Shown in pieces: positions 24,223 to 37,055 of a stretch of DNA of 64,000 nucleotides. A program made the translations under genes and the position numbers. The stretch comes from Tretioscincus oriximinensis. Its lineage: Eukaryota > Chordata > Lepidosauria > Squamata > Gymnophthalmidae. The stretch's first letter is position 1; each line of letters opens with the position of its first letter. The DNA lies in NCBI GenBank assembly GCA_022410635.1, contig JAJVDF010000449.1:575623-639622 (forward strand), read 5' to 3'. Under the pieces are notes generated by a model that had not been told where the DNA came from, did not search any database, and worked only from the letters and a program-made list of their open reading frames with translations.

Positions 24223-25378
24223 ATGGAGGACTGTCTTCATACTTCTTCTGAAAATCTTTCGAAACTGGTCAGTTGGGCCCACAGTCATGGGACTATTTGT
24301 AGCCTCATTCCAAATTTAAAGCACCTCCTAACAGAAGGTTCCCATGGCAACCTGACAGCTATGTGGGGTTGCAGCGCAGGGCATGCGTATCACTGGCCTC
24401 TGACAGCAACGTGTAGGGCTGGATCTCAGGAAAGGGTTTGCTTCCAGGACACCAGAAGCTTCAACTCAGACAGTCCTAGTATCATAGGCATGCCCACGGA
24501 CACTCAAACATGTCCAGTGGACCGTTACTCTGGAAGGCCAGGAAAAACAAAACGGGATAGTAATCGAACTAGGGACTCCTGCGATTTCTCCTATTGCAGT
24601 GAGCCTTCTGAGTTGGATGAAACTGTGGAAGAATATGAAGATGATGGCACTCTTTTTGACATGGTTTGTGAGTCTTCTGTAACAGATGAAGACAGTGATT
24701 TTGAGCCCCATCCTCGAAGGACTCAAAATAATATCCGTAAAAGGCTAGGTCTAAGTCTGTCCTCTTCGTTTCATTTGAGTTCTCACTCTCAGGTCATAGA
24801 TGGAAGCAACAATGACGTGCTGGTCAAAAAGATCAAGCAAGAACTACCTGAGGATTATTACATAGTGGCCAATGCAGAAATAACTGGCGGCATTGATGGA
24901 CCTTCTGTGTCCTTGACACAGATGTCAAAACCTAAAACTCATTCTGCATCCTCGTACCCTGTGTCATCTAAGACTACTCATCCCACATCACCTTCTCTCA
25001 ATGCTGAATTGGATTTACAAAATGTTTCTGCCTCTACTCAAGGTATATCAAAGTCAGTCGTTCAAAAACCTACAAGAGCCACAATGGTTTCTCCAGGATC
25101 TAGTAATACTGCAACAGGCAACTCTCAGGCAACCCTCCAGATGCCAGCTAGCACATCCAATACTGGCAAACCAATAAGCATTCCATTATCGGCCTTGCAA
25201 CTCCCTGGACAAGACGAACAGACTCCGTCTGAAGACTTCCAGCCAATGCCAAATCAGATCCCCAGCGATGTAGCATTATCTCCTTCTGTTAGCACTGAAC
25301 CAGAAGTTAGCTCTAGCCAGCAGCAGCCAAGCAGTGGCCCCACCATCCCTACTGAGGCAGCGGCACAGTCAATACCAG
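24223..25378 (+). CDS. KIAA1958: KIAA1958, first coding exon (residues 1-385 plus one base)
   Basis: Recognised from the translation starting MEDCLHTSSENLSKLVSWAH, which matches vertebrate KIAA1958 as I know it. The exon begins after the acceptor TCTTTTTTAG at 24200. The start codon at 24223 is the first ATG after an in-frame-independent stop at 24204, and it gives the conserved N-terminus. Visible features are a Cys/His-containing N-terminal part (about 1-75), an acidic patch (about 128-161, ending SSVTDEDSDFE), a basic stretch RRTQNNIRKR (165-174), a SUMO consensus IKQE (204-207), then a long Ser/Thr/Pro/Gln-rich, probably disordered tail. The exon ends at 25378 before donor GTATCC, in phase 1, and joins the exon at 38158 (G+AA = Glu). 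Function is unknown; the acidic, SUMO and basic features suggest a nuclear protein (inference). Confidence 0.95.
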
Positions 25379-25819
25379 GTATCCACATTTGGAATGTTTC
25401 TCATGATTCTTGTTTGGATGCTTATTTGGGAGTTTTAAAAAATCCCTTCCTTATTTTGACTTAAGATTGGTATTAATATTAATTGTATTAATAAATTATT
25501 TGGAAATAAGATAATACTGTTGAAAGGTCATCCATGAATATTTTTAATGTTAGTAATGCAGTGGATGTGTGTTTTTATGAATGGCTGCCATGAAGTATAC
25601 ACAACGTTGTTAAAATTGGATCAAAAATACACCATCTGTTCTTGAAATGGATAGGAAAAATATGCCATCAGAGGGATAGGGGATTGTTTGAACTTTGTAT
25701 AGAGCCAGGAAGTGAAAGGGAACTGTTCTTGTCATGAACAATATTGCTCATAAAAAGGAAAAGCAAAAAAAGAACTATCTTGGTCATTTTGTGTTATAAA
25801 TTTCAGGGTTGCTGTAGGG

Positions 25820-26000
25820 CAGGGATGGAGTACCTTTTTCTGCCAGGGACCATTTGAATATTTGTAATATTACTCAAGGGCCATTCCCCCTCACCCCCAG
25901 GCTGTCCTCCTTCCAATCCAGGCCATAGCCCCATATAGGCAACACCCTCTCCCCCTGCCCTGGCCCCTCCCAATCCTGAAGGAGTGGATTCGCAGAAGGT
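25820..26000 (+). mobile_element. hAT-like MITE fragment (CAGGGATGGAGTACC)
   Basis: The start GGGCAGGGATGGAGTACC and the block ATTTGAATATTTGTAATATT match the fragment at 37237-37425. CAGGGNTGGNNAACC-type ends are usual for vertebrate hAT elements. The right end is not located; the GC-rich continuation to about 26280 may belong to it. Confidence 0.5.
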
Positions 26001-26550
26001 GGTGGCAGCAGCCAAGGCTCTCACCCTGGGTACAGATGTATGGCTTCCCACTCTTCGGGGCAGGGTCTTTGTGGGTAGGCCAACAGGCAGCCTTTTTTGT
26101 GGCTCAGCAGCCAGTTGCTGGGGCCGGGTGTGTCTTCTGGCTTACCTGGGCCTCAATCCTGCAAGGAGCTTCTCACTCCCTCAGTCCATCAGTCCTGAAG
26201 GCAGCAGATGTTCCTCCTGAAGGAGTGGGCTCGCCGAAAGCAGTGGCAGCAGCCCAGGCTCCACAATGCAAATGGCATTGATCCATCAGCTCATGTCACT
26301 CACCGCCACTGCAAAGCTCGGGACCTTTGAAGTTGTAGTTCCAAGGCTTGGATGGTAGGAACATATGGGGGATTTTGATGGCATTCTATAGCACACTGAT
26401 GAAATCCCCTTCCTCAGTTATTCTCGTGTGGAAGGGGTCACCTAGTAATAAATTGTGCTGATGTGGGATTAAGAGTGCCAGTAGTACAAATTTGTGAATG
26501 CAGCTCATCAAAATTCACTTGCCTATGTCACTGGTGTGCATGAATCGGAT

Positions 26551-26895
26551 GAACCATTGATTTGATCTTAGTAGTATTCTTTATGAGCTAAAGGGAGCAG
26601 GAGTTTAACTAGTTGGACCATTGGTCAGATGAGCAGGATTACTTCTGAATTAAAGGGAATTGGAAGTGGACTAGCTGGACCATTGGTCTGATCTGGCAGG
26701 GTCCCTCCTGAGTTAAAGAAAACAGAAGGTCTGTTTCATGGACCATTATTTTAATTAGCAAGCTCCGTCTTGAACTAAAGGGACTAAGAAGGTGAATTCG
26801 ATCAACTGTTCATTCTGATGTAACAGGATCCCTCATGAACTAAAGGGAATAGAAGGCTAACTAGATGGGTCATTGGTCTGATCTAGCAGGATTCT
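26551..26895 (+). repeat. Minisatellite, about 5.5 units of 63 bp
   Basis: Units begin near 26551, 26616, 26678, 26741, 26804 and 26867. Each contains a version of GACCATTGGTCTGATC, then AACTAAAGGGA. Units are diverged, so the array is old. The unit resembles the 3' part of a CR1-type tail, from which it may have been amplified. Confidence 0.8.
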
Positions 26896-27812
26896 CAAGC
26901 ACTTAAAGTGGTTATCCTAATAAGTGTTTCAAGCCTATATTCTCCTAACTGAAGTGCTGCTTGTGAATGACAAATGGTGTGATGGCTGATGAGATGTGTT
27001 TTCTACCCTTTCCTGGTCAATACATCTGCGTCATATGGCACATCTCTCAAGATGGTAAAAAAATCACTTTTCCCTTGCTTTTTTATTTATTTTTAGTGAA
27101 CTGTTTCAATAGATTTATTTCTGCTTCCTGCCCCACCTTAAATACAGGTTGAAGTGTTCTTTCCCTATCCGTTTGTTAAAATTTAATTTTATTTTAAATT
27201 TTATTATGTTGTATTCTTCTCTCTTGAAATCCCTTGGAAAAGCTTTTATTTCCATTATTTATGGAGAAGTTAACACAAGGCCATTTAAAAGTAGCTTTCA
27301 GGATGAAGTCAAGATTAGGTAAGGTGCACAAGGCTTATACTTGATTAATTCACAGTTGAATTATGGAGAAACAGGTTTGAGAAGAATTTTATGTATTTTT
27401 TCTTCTTCTGTTTAATACATAGATGATTATTTACTTATTTTATTGTCAGTATCTTATAGTGATTCTTTAATGGTGATTTGTGCTTGGATATATGGCTCTT
27501 TATTTTTCAATGAGAAGATTTTACACTTCTCTACAGTTGACGGCAATTTGTATTTCCACATTGGAAGCTTAGTATAGCTATTATCTCGACTTTAATACAT
27601 CTTTTTCAAAAGTGGGCCGCTGTCTGCCTGCTTGGAATCCTGTCATTAGTTTGAAATATAATGCTTTTGGTGCATCTGTACATGAGATTTGTAGCAGCTG
27701 CTCAGAGTATAATAAGTCTGTGTGCACACAAGGTTTACTTACCTGATTCTTGGTGTGAAGTTTTATCATATTCACTGCTCAGTCACGTGCGTCAATGGAG
27801 GTTTCAGTAGGC

Positions 27813-27888
27813 TTCACCATGCATCTGGAAAAGATCTGTAATAGAAGGGGAATCTTCTATTGCAGATCTTTTCCATTTGCATAGTGAA
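27813..27888. other. Near-perfect hairpin, 35-nt arms, 6-nt loop
   Basis: Arm 27813-27847 and arm 27854-27888 are reverse complements at 31 of 35 positions. The inner part TGGAAAAGATCTG / CAGATCTTTTCCA is uninterrupted, and the loop is GGGAAT. Transcribed with KIAA1958 it would fold as a pre-miRNA-like stem. It may equally be a palindromic MITE remnant. Confidence 0.7.
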
Positions 27889-29920
27889 ATTCTTGCATTC
27901 TCCATTTTAAGCTGCAAGCCAATTGGACTATAGAATCACTGCTGGCTGGGCTTGCACAGCTGGTTTCCTTTGCGTTCTTCTCATTCAAAATTAGTATGTC
28001 TACTCTTTTTCACATTGGAATCCGCAATTGCTTTTAGATTATAGATTTCACTTGTTTTTCCTCTCCATGTGCATGGGGCCCAAGTATCCTCCATTGACTT
28101 GGCCTATTCTATGATTCTGTCCCTTCCCTATGGCTCCATTACAAAAGCCTCTTTTAGACTATTTTAGTAAGAAAGGAGGTGGTATTTGAATTGAATTCCT
28201 TTTGTTTTCCTTCTCCCCAAACCAGACTTTCTGGCCCCACTGTTGACTGAGGGGCCAGAAATCTATACTTTTTAAGGGTGGAAATAATTCACTTGGCCCT
28301 CCCCCTAGGCAGTTGTGGTTGGGATTGTCCTTATATTGTGCAAGGGAGAGGTATTTTTTTAAAGGGTTGGCAAAAGTGCCCTCTTTGTAAAAGAAAGGCA
28401 ATTTAAAAAAGAGGAGACAATTGTTATTACGGCAAGTGTGTGTTCTTTTTTAAATGCCTGACAATTCATGATCCGACAGTGGCTCAGATAGACGTGACAT
28501 CTTCTGCTCTGCGTTATTGTGACTACACCCCATTTTTACAGTGGGTAACTGCAAACCATCAACATTTTAAAAAGAGGAGATTACTATCCTAATAAAGAAA
28601 GGAAGGGTGAAAATCCCACCCCCATGGATGAATGGGGGGATGTCCCAGCCTCCTTTTGACCTCACTGTTGGCGAATGGATCCTACCCTAGAGAAACTCTG
28701 TTGCTGCTGCCATAATAAAAACAGGGATTCAGGATTGGACTGTCAGCAGAAAAAAACTGAATAACTTTAGCCTTTTTCAGTTTGAGATACTTCAATATGA
28801 ATTCCTGTTCAAAGCAGCAGATCGGACTTTGTGACTTAAATATCTCCTTGCCAGCCTTGTGATTCTGCGATTCAGTGTATCGAACTTGGTTTCCCCTTTT
28901 CTCTGCATCATTTGTTGAATATCATTGTCATAGCCAGCTCCTGATTGAGTGCATGTGTTGTATGCAGTGTGCCAGCACATCCTGACAGAAAGATAGTTTA
29001 TGGGTATGCTGGAAGTTGCTTATGGACTAATAGAAAGTATTTGTTCCTATGCTTGGGAGTGAGAGCCTTTAATCCTTTATCTGCAGTACAATATATGTTA
29101 TTTCTCAATTTGTTCATGTACCAAGGTCCTGCAGTAGTATAGCCCCACAGGTTTTCAAGCAGAAATACTGCTCTTAGCATGACAATTGATTGAGAGGTTG
29201 CCAGTCATTTATGGTAGGGACCCTACTATGCAACTCATTTAATTTAACAGGAGCTCTGGAAAAGCAAATCAAGAGGCAAAAAAGGGTTGATTTGGCAGTG
29301 CTACTTGGGCTGCATACGCATATGCTACTGGCTTTGGTTTTCATTCACAGAAGGTGTGTTACTTGTTCATTTGCATTCAGTCTATCAGCTTTTAGTAGCT
29401 GTCAAATCAAGATATGCAAATAGAATAACATAAACATCCCTGTTGCCAACTTTGCTCTTAAATAAAAGTGTGAATATAGTGGATTACAGGAATACCAATT
29501 TTCTGTGCTGCATGTCTGTAAGCCATTTTCTCCTAAACAGAGTAATAAATTAAAATAACTTGACTGTGGTTATTCCAGCCATGGACTATGTCTTTGTGTC
29601 CATTTAGGCTTTGAAATTTCCACTCATGTATAGCATGGAACTTGAGGAAGGTGGAAAAAGGTGATGTTATAATACACATAACACTATGTCATGTTGGTCT
29701 TGGTACGTTTCTGATAACTTTGATCCAGGAATCTCACAGATTGTCTCTCTCTCACACACAGTGCTATATTGGAGATCCTTAGAGGATCACCACAGTAGAT
29801 TGTCCTGGATCAGGAAAGAGAGAAGGATCAACCAGAGAGTGCGGTGATGTCTCTTCTGTGAGGCTGGGTAGTAGCTTGTCAAAAAGACCACACTGTACAT
29901 CTTAGAACACAGCAGCAAAT

Positions 29921-30208
29921 TAGTAGTAGTAGAAGAAGAAGAGGAGGAAGGAGAGGAAGAAGGAAAGAAGAATTAAATTTTTCCTGAAGGCTTACATCTT
30001 ATTCTGTCTTCCCCATCAGGTTAATAATGGTACTCATTTATCTAATTGAAATGCAGATTACAAATTTGCATCTCTTTCAAATAGCTGAGTTGCCTGGAGC
30101 TGCAGGCTAGTGGAAAGCGCTCACCCCTCCCCATGTCCAACATAGGGCTTCGAAACCCAATCTCTCAGATGAAAGACTGTCTCCTTAGCAACTGCGCCAT
30201 TCGTGCCT
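29921..30208 (-). mobile_element. tRNA-derived SINE, diverged subfamily
   Basis: Tail (TAG)n(GAA)n, then the body ATTCTGTCTTCCCCATCAGG and TTATCTAATTGAAATGC, then the B box GGGCTTCGAAACCC. It is the same subfamily as 17728. Confidence 0.8.
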
Positions 30209-30556
30209 GAATTTAGAGAAGGGTTGTAGATAGGAATTCATTGTGTCATGGATGCCATCTTTTACTTCAGCCTTGCCAAGGAAGTATCATTGTTTGTAGG
30301 AGGATCTCTCCTAAAAACACGGCTCTAGATTCTTTCCTTTGTAAGAATTTCTATGGAATCTACTGGTGAGATGAGGAGCACAGATTTGTTTTGTGCACTT
30401 GATTTGCAGGGGAAGAGTTTCCATGTATTGCTGTGGTTCACAGTTCTGGAGCTGTGACACTTGTATATCACACTCATAAAATTGAGAATGGTATATTACT
30501 GCAGCGACAGTTGATTTATCTGTATATAAATAAGGTGCATCACAGCATGTGCCTCT

Positions 30557-30810
30557 AGGGCAGGGGTGGACAATTAATTTGCATCTAAGTGGCTGGAGTT
30601 CAGTGCTGGGACTTCCCACCCCAACATGATATCACTCCATGTGTGACGTCATGGCAGCAACCACTGAGAAAGTTGAGTGGTTTCCCCAGCATTTGGCCTG
30701 CTGATGTTGGAGGCCAGAGTGCCTCCCTGCTGCCTCTTTGCCTGGCACTAGGCAGACAAAAGCTTGACCAAGTGCCAGACAAAGCCAGGAGGAGGAGCTA
30801 CTCTTCCTCT
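30557..30810 (+). mobile_element. Possible hAT-like MITE fragment
   Basis: The start GGCAGGGGTGGACAATTAAT is typical of hAT termini. The right terminus is not found. The interior is GC-rich and has no coding signal. Confidence 0.35.
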
Positions 30811-32005
30811 ACTATTTTACTTATAACATTTGTATCCTACTCATCACTGAGAAGTTGGGTGAATCACTACACTCACCCAGCCTCCCTCCCTCTCTCACTC
30901 CCTTGCAGGGTTACATTCAAGCTCTGAAAACCATATAAAGTTACATCCTTCTACTCATGGGGTTTTTCAAAGAGAAGACCCTCTCACCTCTTGCAGCCCC
31001 TCATACTTCCAAGGGCTATGGAACTCCAAGGAGGCCTTCCCTAAGTAGGGCCTTTTACATTTATCCATCACTGCTGTGGCACTGAGATAGATTGTGCAGC
31101 ACATGACTGTAACACTGTTCTTTACATGTGCTATCTATTTATACTAACAATGGACATCTGTGATTCATGACAGTAGCAATATAATAGTAATAATAATAAA
31201 AAAAACTGTTTAGAGGCTAAGGGCTTTGTGCTCAGTCGTGTAGGGTAGTTTATCAGTTGAGTACTGTCAAGTTCTTAGAAAACACCAGTGTGTGATTTAC
31301 TATATTAATTATACTGTGGATTCATGCTGCTAAGACTGGGATTACAGTCACATTCTAAAGTTGATTTAAGAATGTACTTTGATTAGGTCGATAGCACAAC
31401 TTATTATGATTAATGTAATATAATATTTATTGTATATTCAGTTTCATTACTTTGCTTCCCTATTTAATGCCGTACTAGCCTGTACGAAAGCAAAGGCATC
31501 GATATTAAGTCCAAGCTAGGTGAGAAGGCAGTATGTGTTCAGAGATTAAGGATGAAGTGGATTCACTTTTAAATTTTGGAAGGCCACAACTAGAATTTTT
31601 GGACAGTTACTGAAATCATTCGTTCTAACCTAAGCAGCCCCAGTTTTCTCTTCTGTCTGTTTACAATTACGTTTTATGTACATTGTTTTATGTAAAATCT
31701 CGAATTGAGAATACCCATTGAGGATTTTTCTGGCTGCCCCTTTAGACGAGATAGTGTGAGGCCTGGGCGTTTCCCTTCAGGGTCAGATGCAAATGAGAGG
31801 GGCTTTGTTAGCACCCTGTATATGCAATTATGCAGTGGTAGCCGGTGTACCTCTAGCCTGGATGGGTGCCAGTGAGGAGTTCAAAAGGGTAGAACCAGAT
31901 GTGGTCACAAAGGCAGAGTCAAAATTAAGAAAGCAGAGTTAAATAGGAAAAAGGGGAAAGGAGAGAGGAGAAAGGCAGAGAGGGAGGGAAGGAGAGGGAA
32001 GGGAG

Positions 32006-32314
32006 GAAGAAGAAGAAGAACTTGGTTCTTATACCCCGCTTTTTTCACCTTTCAAAGGGACTCAAAGTGGCTTACAAGGATATATTTTGCCCGAAGGCTC
32101 ACATTCTATCTTCCCCACCAGGCTCTGGTGGTTCCCATGTATCTACTTGCAGTCAGTTGCAATTTCTTGCCATTCATGCTTTCGAATAGCTGGGTTGGCT
32201 AGAGCTACAGGCTAGTGGAAGGTGCTCACCCCTCCCCACGTCCCACACAGGGCTTCGAAACCCCATCTCCCAGCTGAAAGACGGATTCCTCAGCGACTGA
32301 ACTATCCGTGCCTG
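32006..32314 (-). mobile_element. tRNA-derived SINE, family 1, nearly complete
   Basis: A (GAA)n tail, CTTATACCCCGCTTTTTTC body, GGCTCTGGTGGTTCCC, and a tRNA end with B box GGGCTTCGAAACCCC and A-box complement CTGAACTATCCGTGCC. Confidence 0.9.
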
Positions 32315-33329
32315 CAAGGAGAGAGAGGGATAAGAAATTTCACAATGTCAAACATTAATAAACTATAACTTGCTAGGTCAATCTAGGCCCAGATTCGCCA
32401 CAGCGGAGGAACAGGGAAGAAATGATTTCCTCAACGTTGCTATGACCTGTGCAAAATGGGAATGAAAGGAAGGAACAAGAAAGGTGGAAGTGAGCTACCA
32501 AAGGCTGGTAACACCCACTCAGGTGTTGATTGGTCCAGAAGGGAAGAAGTACTGTCTACCTAGAAAGGGCTATGCTAGCAGAGGGATCTCAAACCCAAGA
32601 TTACTTCAGTTGGGCAGAATCCACAGAAATGGTGTGTAGTCAAGGCTAAGCCTTGATTTTTGATAAAGCATGGATATTCTGGAAGAAATCCGTTCCACAA
32701 TGCTTTATTGCGCAATATCCAATTATAGTGGAATAAGTAAATGATGTTGGGGATTGCAGTTTGAGATTTGAAATCTGAAGTTGGTGTTTTGTTTTAGATG
32801 TCTGAATTCAGCTTCTGTGAATATCTTAATTTGGGCTGTGATGAGTTTTGTGCTATATAGTTTTCTAAAGTTGTTTTAAGAAGAGACAATGTGGGATCTA
32901 ACCACGATCGTAGATTTGTCTCTTACCACTCACAGCCAGAGACTCTGAGCAATCCTAGGTTTACCTACCTGGCAAGCCTCTTCTGGGTCACTTGATGACT
33001 ACTAGAAGTGGTCCAAGAATCCATCATCTTCCTTTTGCTGTTTCTGTGCACTTAGCTCCTGTAACTCGATCAAGACAAAAATACCATTTCAAATGGTAAT
33101 GCTTGTGATGTGGTTAAGAAGGAGGAACAAGGTTCTGTTTGTAGTAGTAACTGCAAATGTGTAAAACTACCTCAGATTATAGTGAGCCATTCATTTGTTT
33201 GTATTTCTATCACAACCTATACTTGAAGGTCTCAAGTCACAATAAAAGTAAAAACAACACTAATACTGCAAAGTGGGAATGAAACAGTCATTCTAAAAGT
33301 AACTGTGAGTCACAATTAAAATGATACTT

Positions 33330-33485
33330 GATACTACCTCTGGGATGGAGCAACAGGCAGTATTCCTGAAATGCAGTCGGGAACAGGTGAAAGTTTTGCC
33401 TTATTCTGCTTGAGAGTTCCCAGGTGCAAATGGTAAGCCACTATGTGAGGCAGATGGATTGTCCTCTTATGGTTCTTATGTTCTA
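33330..33485 (+). mobile_element. CR1 3' UTR fragment (TTCTTATG type)
   Basis: CTCTGGGATGGAGCAACAGG, GAGTTCCCAGGTGCAAATGG and the end CTCTTATGGTTCTTATG correspond to the 3' UTR of the copies at 14042 and 51943. Confidence 0.75.
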
Positions 33486-33690
33486 AAATACAAATTAAAA
33501 AGATTTGATTATCACTAACAAAATGTTTGAAGACAGATCAAAAGCTGTTTCTTTAGCCAAAACAGAATAAAGTGATATGTCTCTTCCTCAGCCAAAGGGA
33601 TCTGACACTGAAAAGATGCTCCCATGTGTCCATTTCTTAAACTATTGAGATTGGTAGTACAGTCTCCCACCACAGCCCTACCACATTTGA

Positions 33691-34372
33691 GTTACTGTAT
33701 ATACTCGAATATAAGTCTGGTTTTTCAGCACATTTGTAATGCTGAAAAAAGCCCCCCTCGGCTTATACCTGGGCGCAGTGCGGGTGTTTTCCAATCTATT
33801 CCGCTCCCCAGAGCTGCCTTGGCGTCCTCCATCCTTGTCTTTCCCCCCTGCTATAGGTGGGACAACACATCCCAGCATGCTCCAGTGTCTTCTCTCCTCA
33901 AGCCTGCGCAGTTGTATGTAGACGGCTGCTGCTATCTTTGCTGCCTAAGGGGGTTTCAGTAGCACCCCCAGTGTGCAGCCACCGGAGGAGAGAGTAGTGT
34001 CAGCAGAGGTCATCTTCATAATCTCATATCTATCCAGCAAGGCGAGGGCAATGTAGTACCAGAGCCTCCCTGCTTTGAGTGCTTGATCATCCCGTGCTTG
34101 GGGCCCAAGAAATGGATGCCAAGGAGTCCCCAGGAGCCTCTAGCACTTGGACATGAAAACTGTGTGGCCCCATGGGAGACTGTGGGCCCCAGGAGTCGAC
34201 CACCACCTCGGATGGGTGAAGTGGAGGCATTGGGTTCCTTTCCTTCCTTCGCCCCCCCTTCTGCATTTCCCACCCTAGGCTTATACGCAAGTCAATAAAT
34301 TTCCACAATTTTTTGAGGTAAAATTAGGTGCCTTGCCTTATATTCGGGTCAATGTATACTCGAGTATATACA
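33691..34372. mobile_element. Non-autonomous TIR element, uninterrupted copy
   Basis: Ends GTTACTGTATATACTCGAAT and ACTCGAGTATATAC are imperfect inverted repeats, and the body matches 22365-23800 without the LTR. It therefore serves as the empty-site reference for that insertion. No coding potential is seen. Confidence 0.75.
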
Positions 34373-34467
34373 ATATCATGCCCAGGTATCTGTAATGAAG
34401 TACTGTAGTGTTTTGCTTATGCATCCAAGGTGTTCTTTTAACCCGTTACATTAGTGGCAGGCAAGCT

Positions 34468-34615
34468 CGTATTTACTTACTTATTTACTTTATTTATTTT
34501 ACTCTCCCTCTTTACTCAGCTTTTTGGGGTTTTATAATAATAAAAGCAATGAAAAATATTAGTATCTTCTTACTGCTACCAGTAGCTATATTTTGCCTAA
34601 ATACGGCCTTGGTGG
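34468..34615 (+). repeat. Uncharacterised dispersed repeat, copy 2
   Basis: It aligns by eye with 13123-13290: TTTATTTTACTCTCCCTCTT, GGGGTTTTATAATAATAAAA, and TAGCTATATTTTGCC. Confidence 0.6.
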
Positions 34616-35249
34616 CAGACCAGCGTATATACAGTATACGGCTGTCCTATAAAGTACATGATTGCACTTCAATACCAATCTTTAGGAATAATTTTCACTT
34701 TTCTTTAATAAAAAACAGTATCAGTGATAACTGCAGGTGCTATACCGAGGCTGTAAATACATTCTTAATGCATAAACCTCTGATAAATTATCCAGGGCAA
34801 GATAACTGAACTGAGTAAGCTATTAACATCAGACACTTTAAACATAAATGTGAATACACATGTATTAAGTGAAATGGGTGAGACAAAAATAGGTAACCAT
34901 TCTTTACATCTGACATTTGAAAATAAAGCCAAAACTCTCTCAGTGAGTGGAAAATAAATTCTGGGAAGTTAATAGACATTTATATTATTTTTGTCCTGCA
35001 AAATTTATCTTGTGTAATGTAAGAGTAGTGATGAAAAATAATTATGCCCACTGTATTTCAGAGACCAGAATTGCTTGTGTTTTTCTTCTGACTAAGCTTG
35101 TGCTATCATGAAAGAGATGGAAACCTAAAACTACACAATATCCAGTTTACCAGCATTATCCCACCAACCTATTAAAACTAACAATCTCCAGAAACCAGCC
35201 AGTTGGGTGGCAGTTCCGACACATTTCCTGAGGCCATCAAAGCTGCAAT

Positions 35250-35631
35250 AGGAAGAAGAAGAAGAGGAAGAAGAAGAAGAAGAGGAAGAAGAAGAAGAGG
35301 ACGAAGAAGAGGAAGAAGAGGAAGAAGAAGAAGAAGAAGAACTGGGTTCTTATACCTCGCTTTTCTCACCTTTCAAAGGGACTCAAAGCGGCTTACATGG
35401 GTATTTTGCCCGAAGGCTTACATTCTATCATCCCCACCAGGCTCTGATGATCCACATGTATCTACTTGCAGTCATTGCAATTTCTTGCAGTTCATGCTTT
35501 CGAATAGCTGGGTTGGCTTGAGCTACAGGCTAGTGGAAGGTGCTCACCCCTCCCCACGTCCCACACAGGGCTTCGAAACCCCACCTCCCAGCTGAGAGAC
35601 GGATTCTTTAGCAACTGAGCTATCCGTGCCT
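35250..35631 (-). mobile_element. tRNA-derived SINE, family 1, with expanded GAA/GGA tail
   Basis: About 90 bp of (GAA/GGA)n leads into the standard body (CTTATACCTCGCTTTTCTC) and tRNA head (B box GGGCTTCGAAACCCC). Arg- or Leu-rich open frames across the tail are artefacts. Confidence 0.9.
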
Positions 35632-35989
35632 GTAACATTGTATTGTGTAACATTGTGCTGTATTTGTATCTACTACGGCTCAGATTCTGACAATTCACCT
35701 TCCTTAGGCAAGCAGTCGAATTCAGATCCATGTAATGTGTGTTATGACAAGCTCTGATTTAGAAATGTGGAAGTTCTTCAGCATGCTTCAGTATAATATC
35801 AAAACAGACACATATCTTGGAAAGCGACATTGTCAGTCAAAATTCTGATGCCACGGAAGGTTTGGAAACAGTTACCATATGACTGCAAAATAATCCAGAA
35901 CACAGCTATTCTACTGAATACATTGTTTAGGGCAATACAGAAAATGCCACCTTAAACTCAATCTATCTAAAATTCAATGGCTGATTTTC

Positions 35990-36785
35990 ACTTTGTGTTT
36001 CTCTTTCTTCCATACTTGTCAAAATGTCTCTATTCTTGTTACTAAGGAAGCTCACAATGCCACTCTTACTTTTGATGCTCACATAGCTGCTGTGACCGAA
36101 ACCTGCAGTTCCTTTTTAAATAATATCTCTAAAATGAGACGTTCCTTGACCTCTGAAGTGGCGAAGACCTCATTCATACTCTTATTATCTCTTGACCTGA
36201 CTACTGAGATTCTCTTCTGGCAGGGTTTCTGGCCTGTCATCTCCAGCATCTTGTCTCCATTCAGAATGCAGTTACCAAACTATTTACCTGTCTCTGCTTT
36301 GGACATATTATCCCATTTCTTAAACTTCTGCACTGGCTTCCTATTTCCTTCTGTATTCAGTGTAAGACTTCAGTTCTCACTTTTAAGGCCTTCATGCCAT
36401 TGCCTCCAATTTCTTTCTTCTCTTGTCTCTTTCTGTCAACTCTCTTGTGCTCTTTGCTCTGCCCAGTCTTGACGCCTTGTTCTGCTGCTTAGTCGCACGT
36501 CCGCCCTTTCTCCCTTCTTGCTCCCTATCTCTGGAACTCTCTTCCCTCTGATCTACTTTCTTCTCTCATTCTAGCATCTTTCAAATCCAACTTATAACTC
36601 TTCTGTTCACCAGGTCCTTTCGAACACTACACGTATACTTCTAACATTGAATTTGGCTGTTGGTTTTTCATCTGTTTTAATATTGTATCTTAGATTGTAT
36701 TTTTTAATACTGTGTTTTTGGCTATATTTTGTATGAAAGTGCTAAGTAAGATAGTTAGCACTACATAAATAAACATTATTATGAT
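35990..36785 (+). mobile_element. L2-like LINE 3' region
   Basis: A frame shows TLTFDAHIAAVTETC followed by LNNISKMR, the usual L2 reverse-transcriptase block before the fingers. Further down, sequence for a LHWLP-like motif and CTCTGGAACTCTCTTCCCT is visible in shifted frames. The 3' end AGCACTACATAAATAAAC resembles L2 tails. It is multiply frameshifted and dead. Confidence 0.8.
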
Positions 36786-36800
36786 GATGATATAATAATA

Positions 36801-37055
36801 AGAGACAGTTTGGTGTAGTGGTTAGAGTGTGGGACTCTTATCTGGTAGTCTCCTGGTTCGATTCCCCACTCCTCCATGAAGCCAGCTGGGTGACTTTGGG
36901 TCAGTCACAGTTCTTTGAACTCTCTCAGCCCCACCTATGCCACAGGGTGTCTGTTGTGGAGAAAACAACAAAAGCTATGTGTGCCTCCCTATGGTAGGCC
37001 ACCCTGAGACCTTCAGGTATAGGGCAGGATATAAATACAAATAAATAATAAATAA
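36801..37055 (+). mobile_element. tRNA-derived SINE, family 2 (Sauria-SINE-like)
   Basis: Head CAGTTTGGTGTAGTGGTTAG (A box), GGTTCGATTCCCC (B box), GCCAGCTGGGTGACTTTGGG, and a tail ending in AAATAAATAATAAATAA. Related copies lie at 40649, 48786 and 61231. Confidence 0.85.

Noticed and set aside
35203..35595. Arg-rich and Leu-rich open frames
   Set aside because: Translation of a GAA/GGA SINE tail and the SINE body.
36801..37055. tRNA gene (A- and B-box-like sequence)
   Set aside because: The tRNA-like head is part of a SINE with body and tail; the same applies to all other tRNA-like heads in the window.
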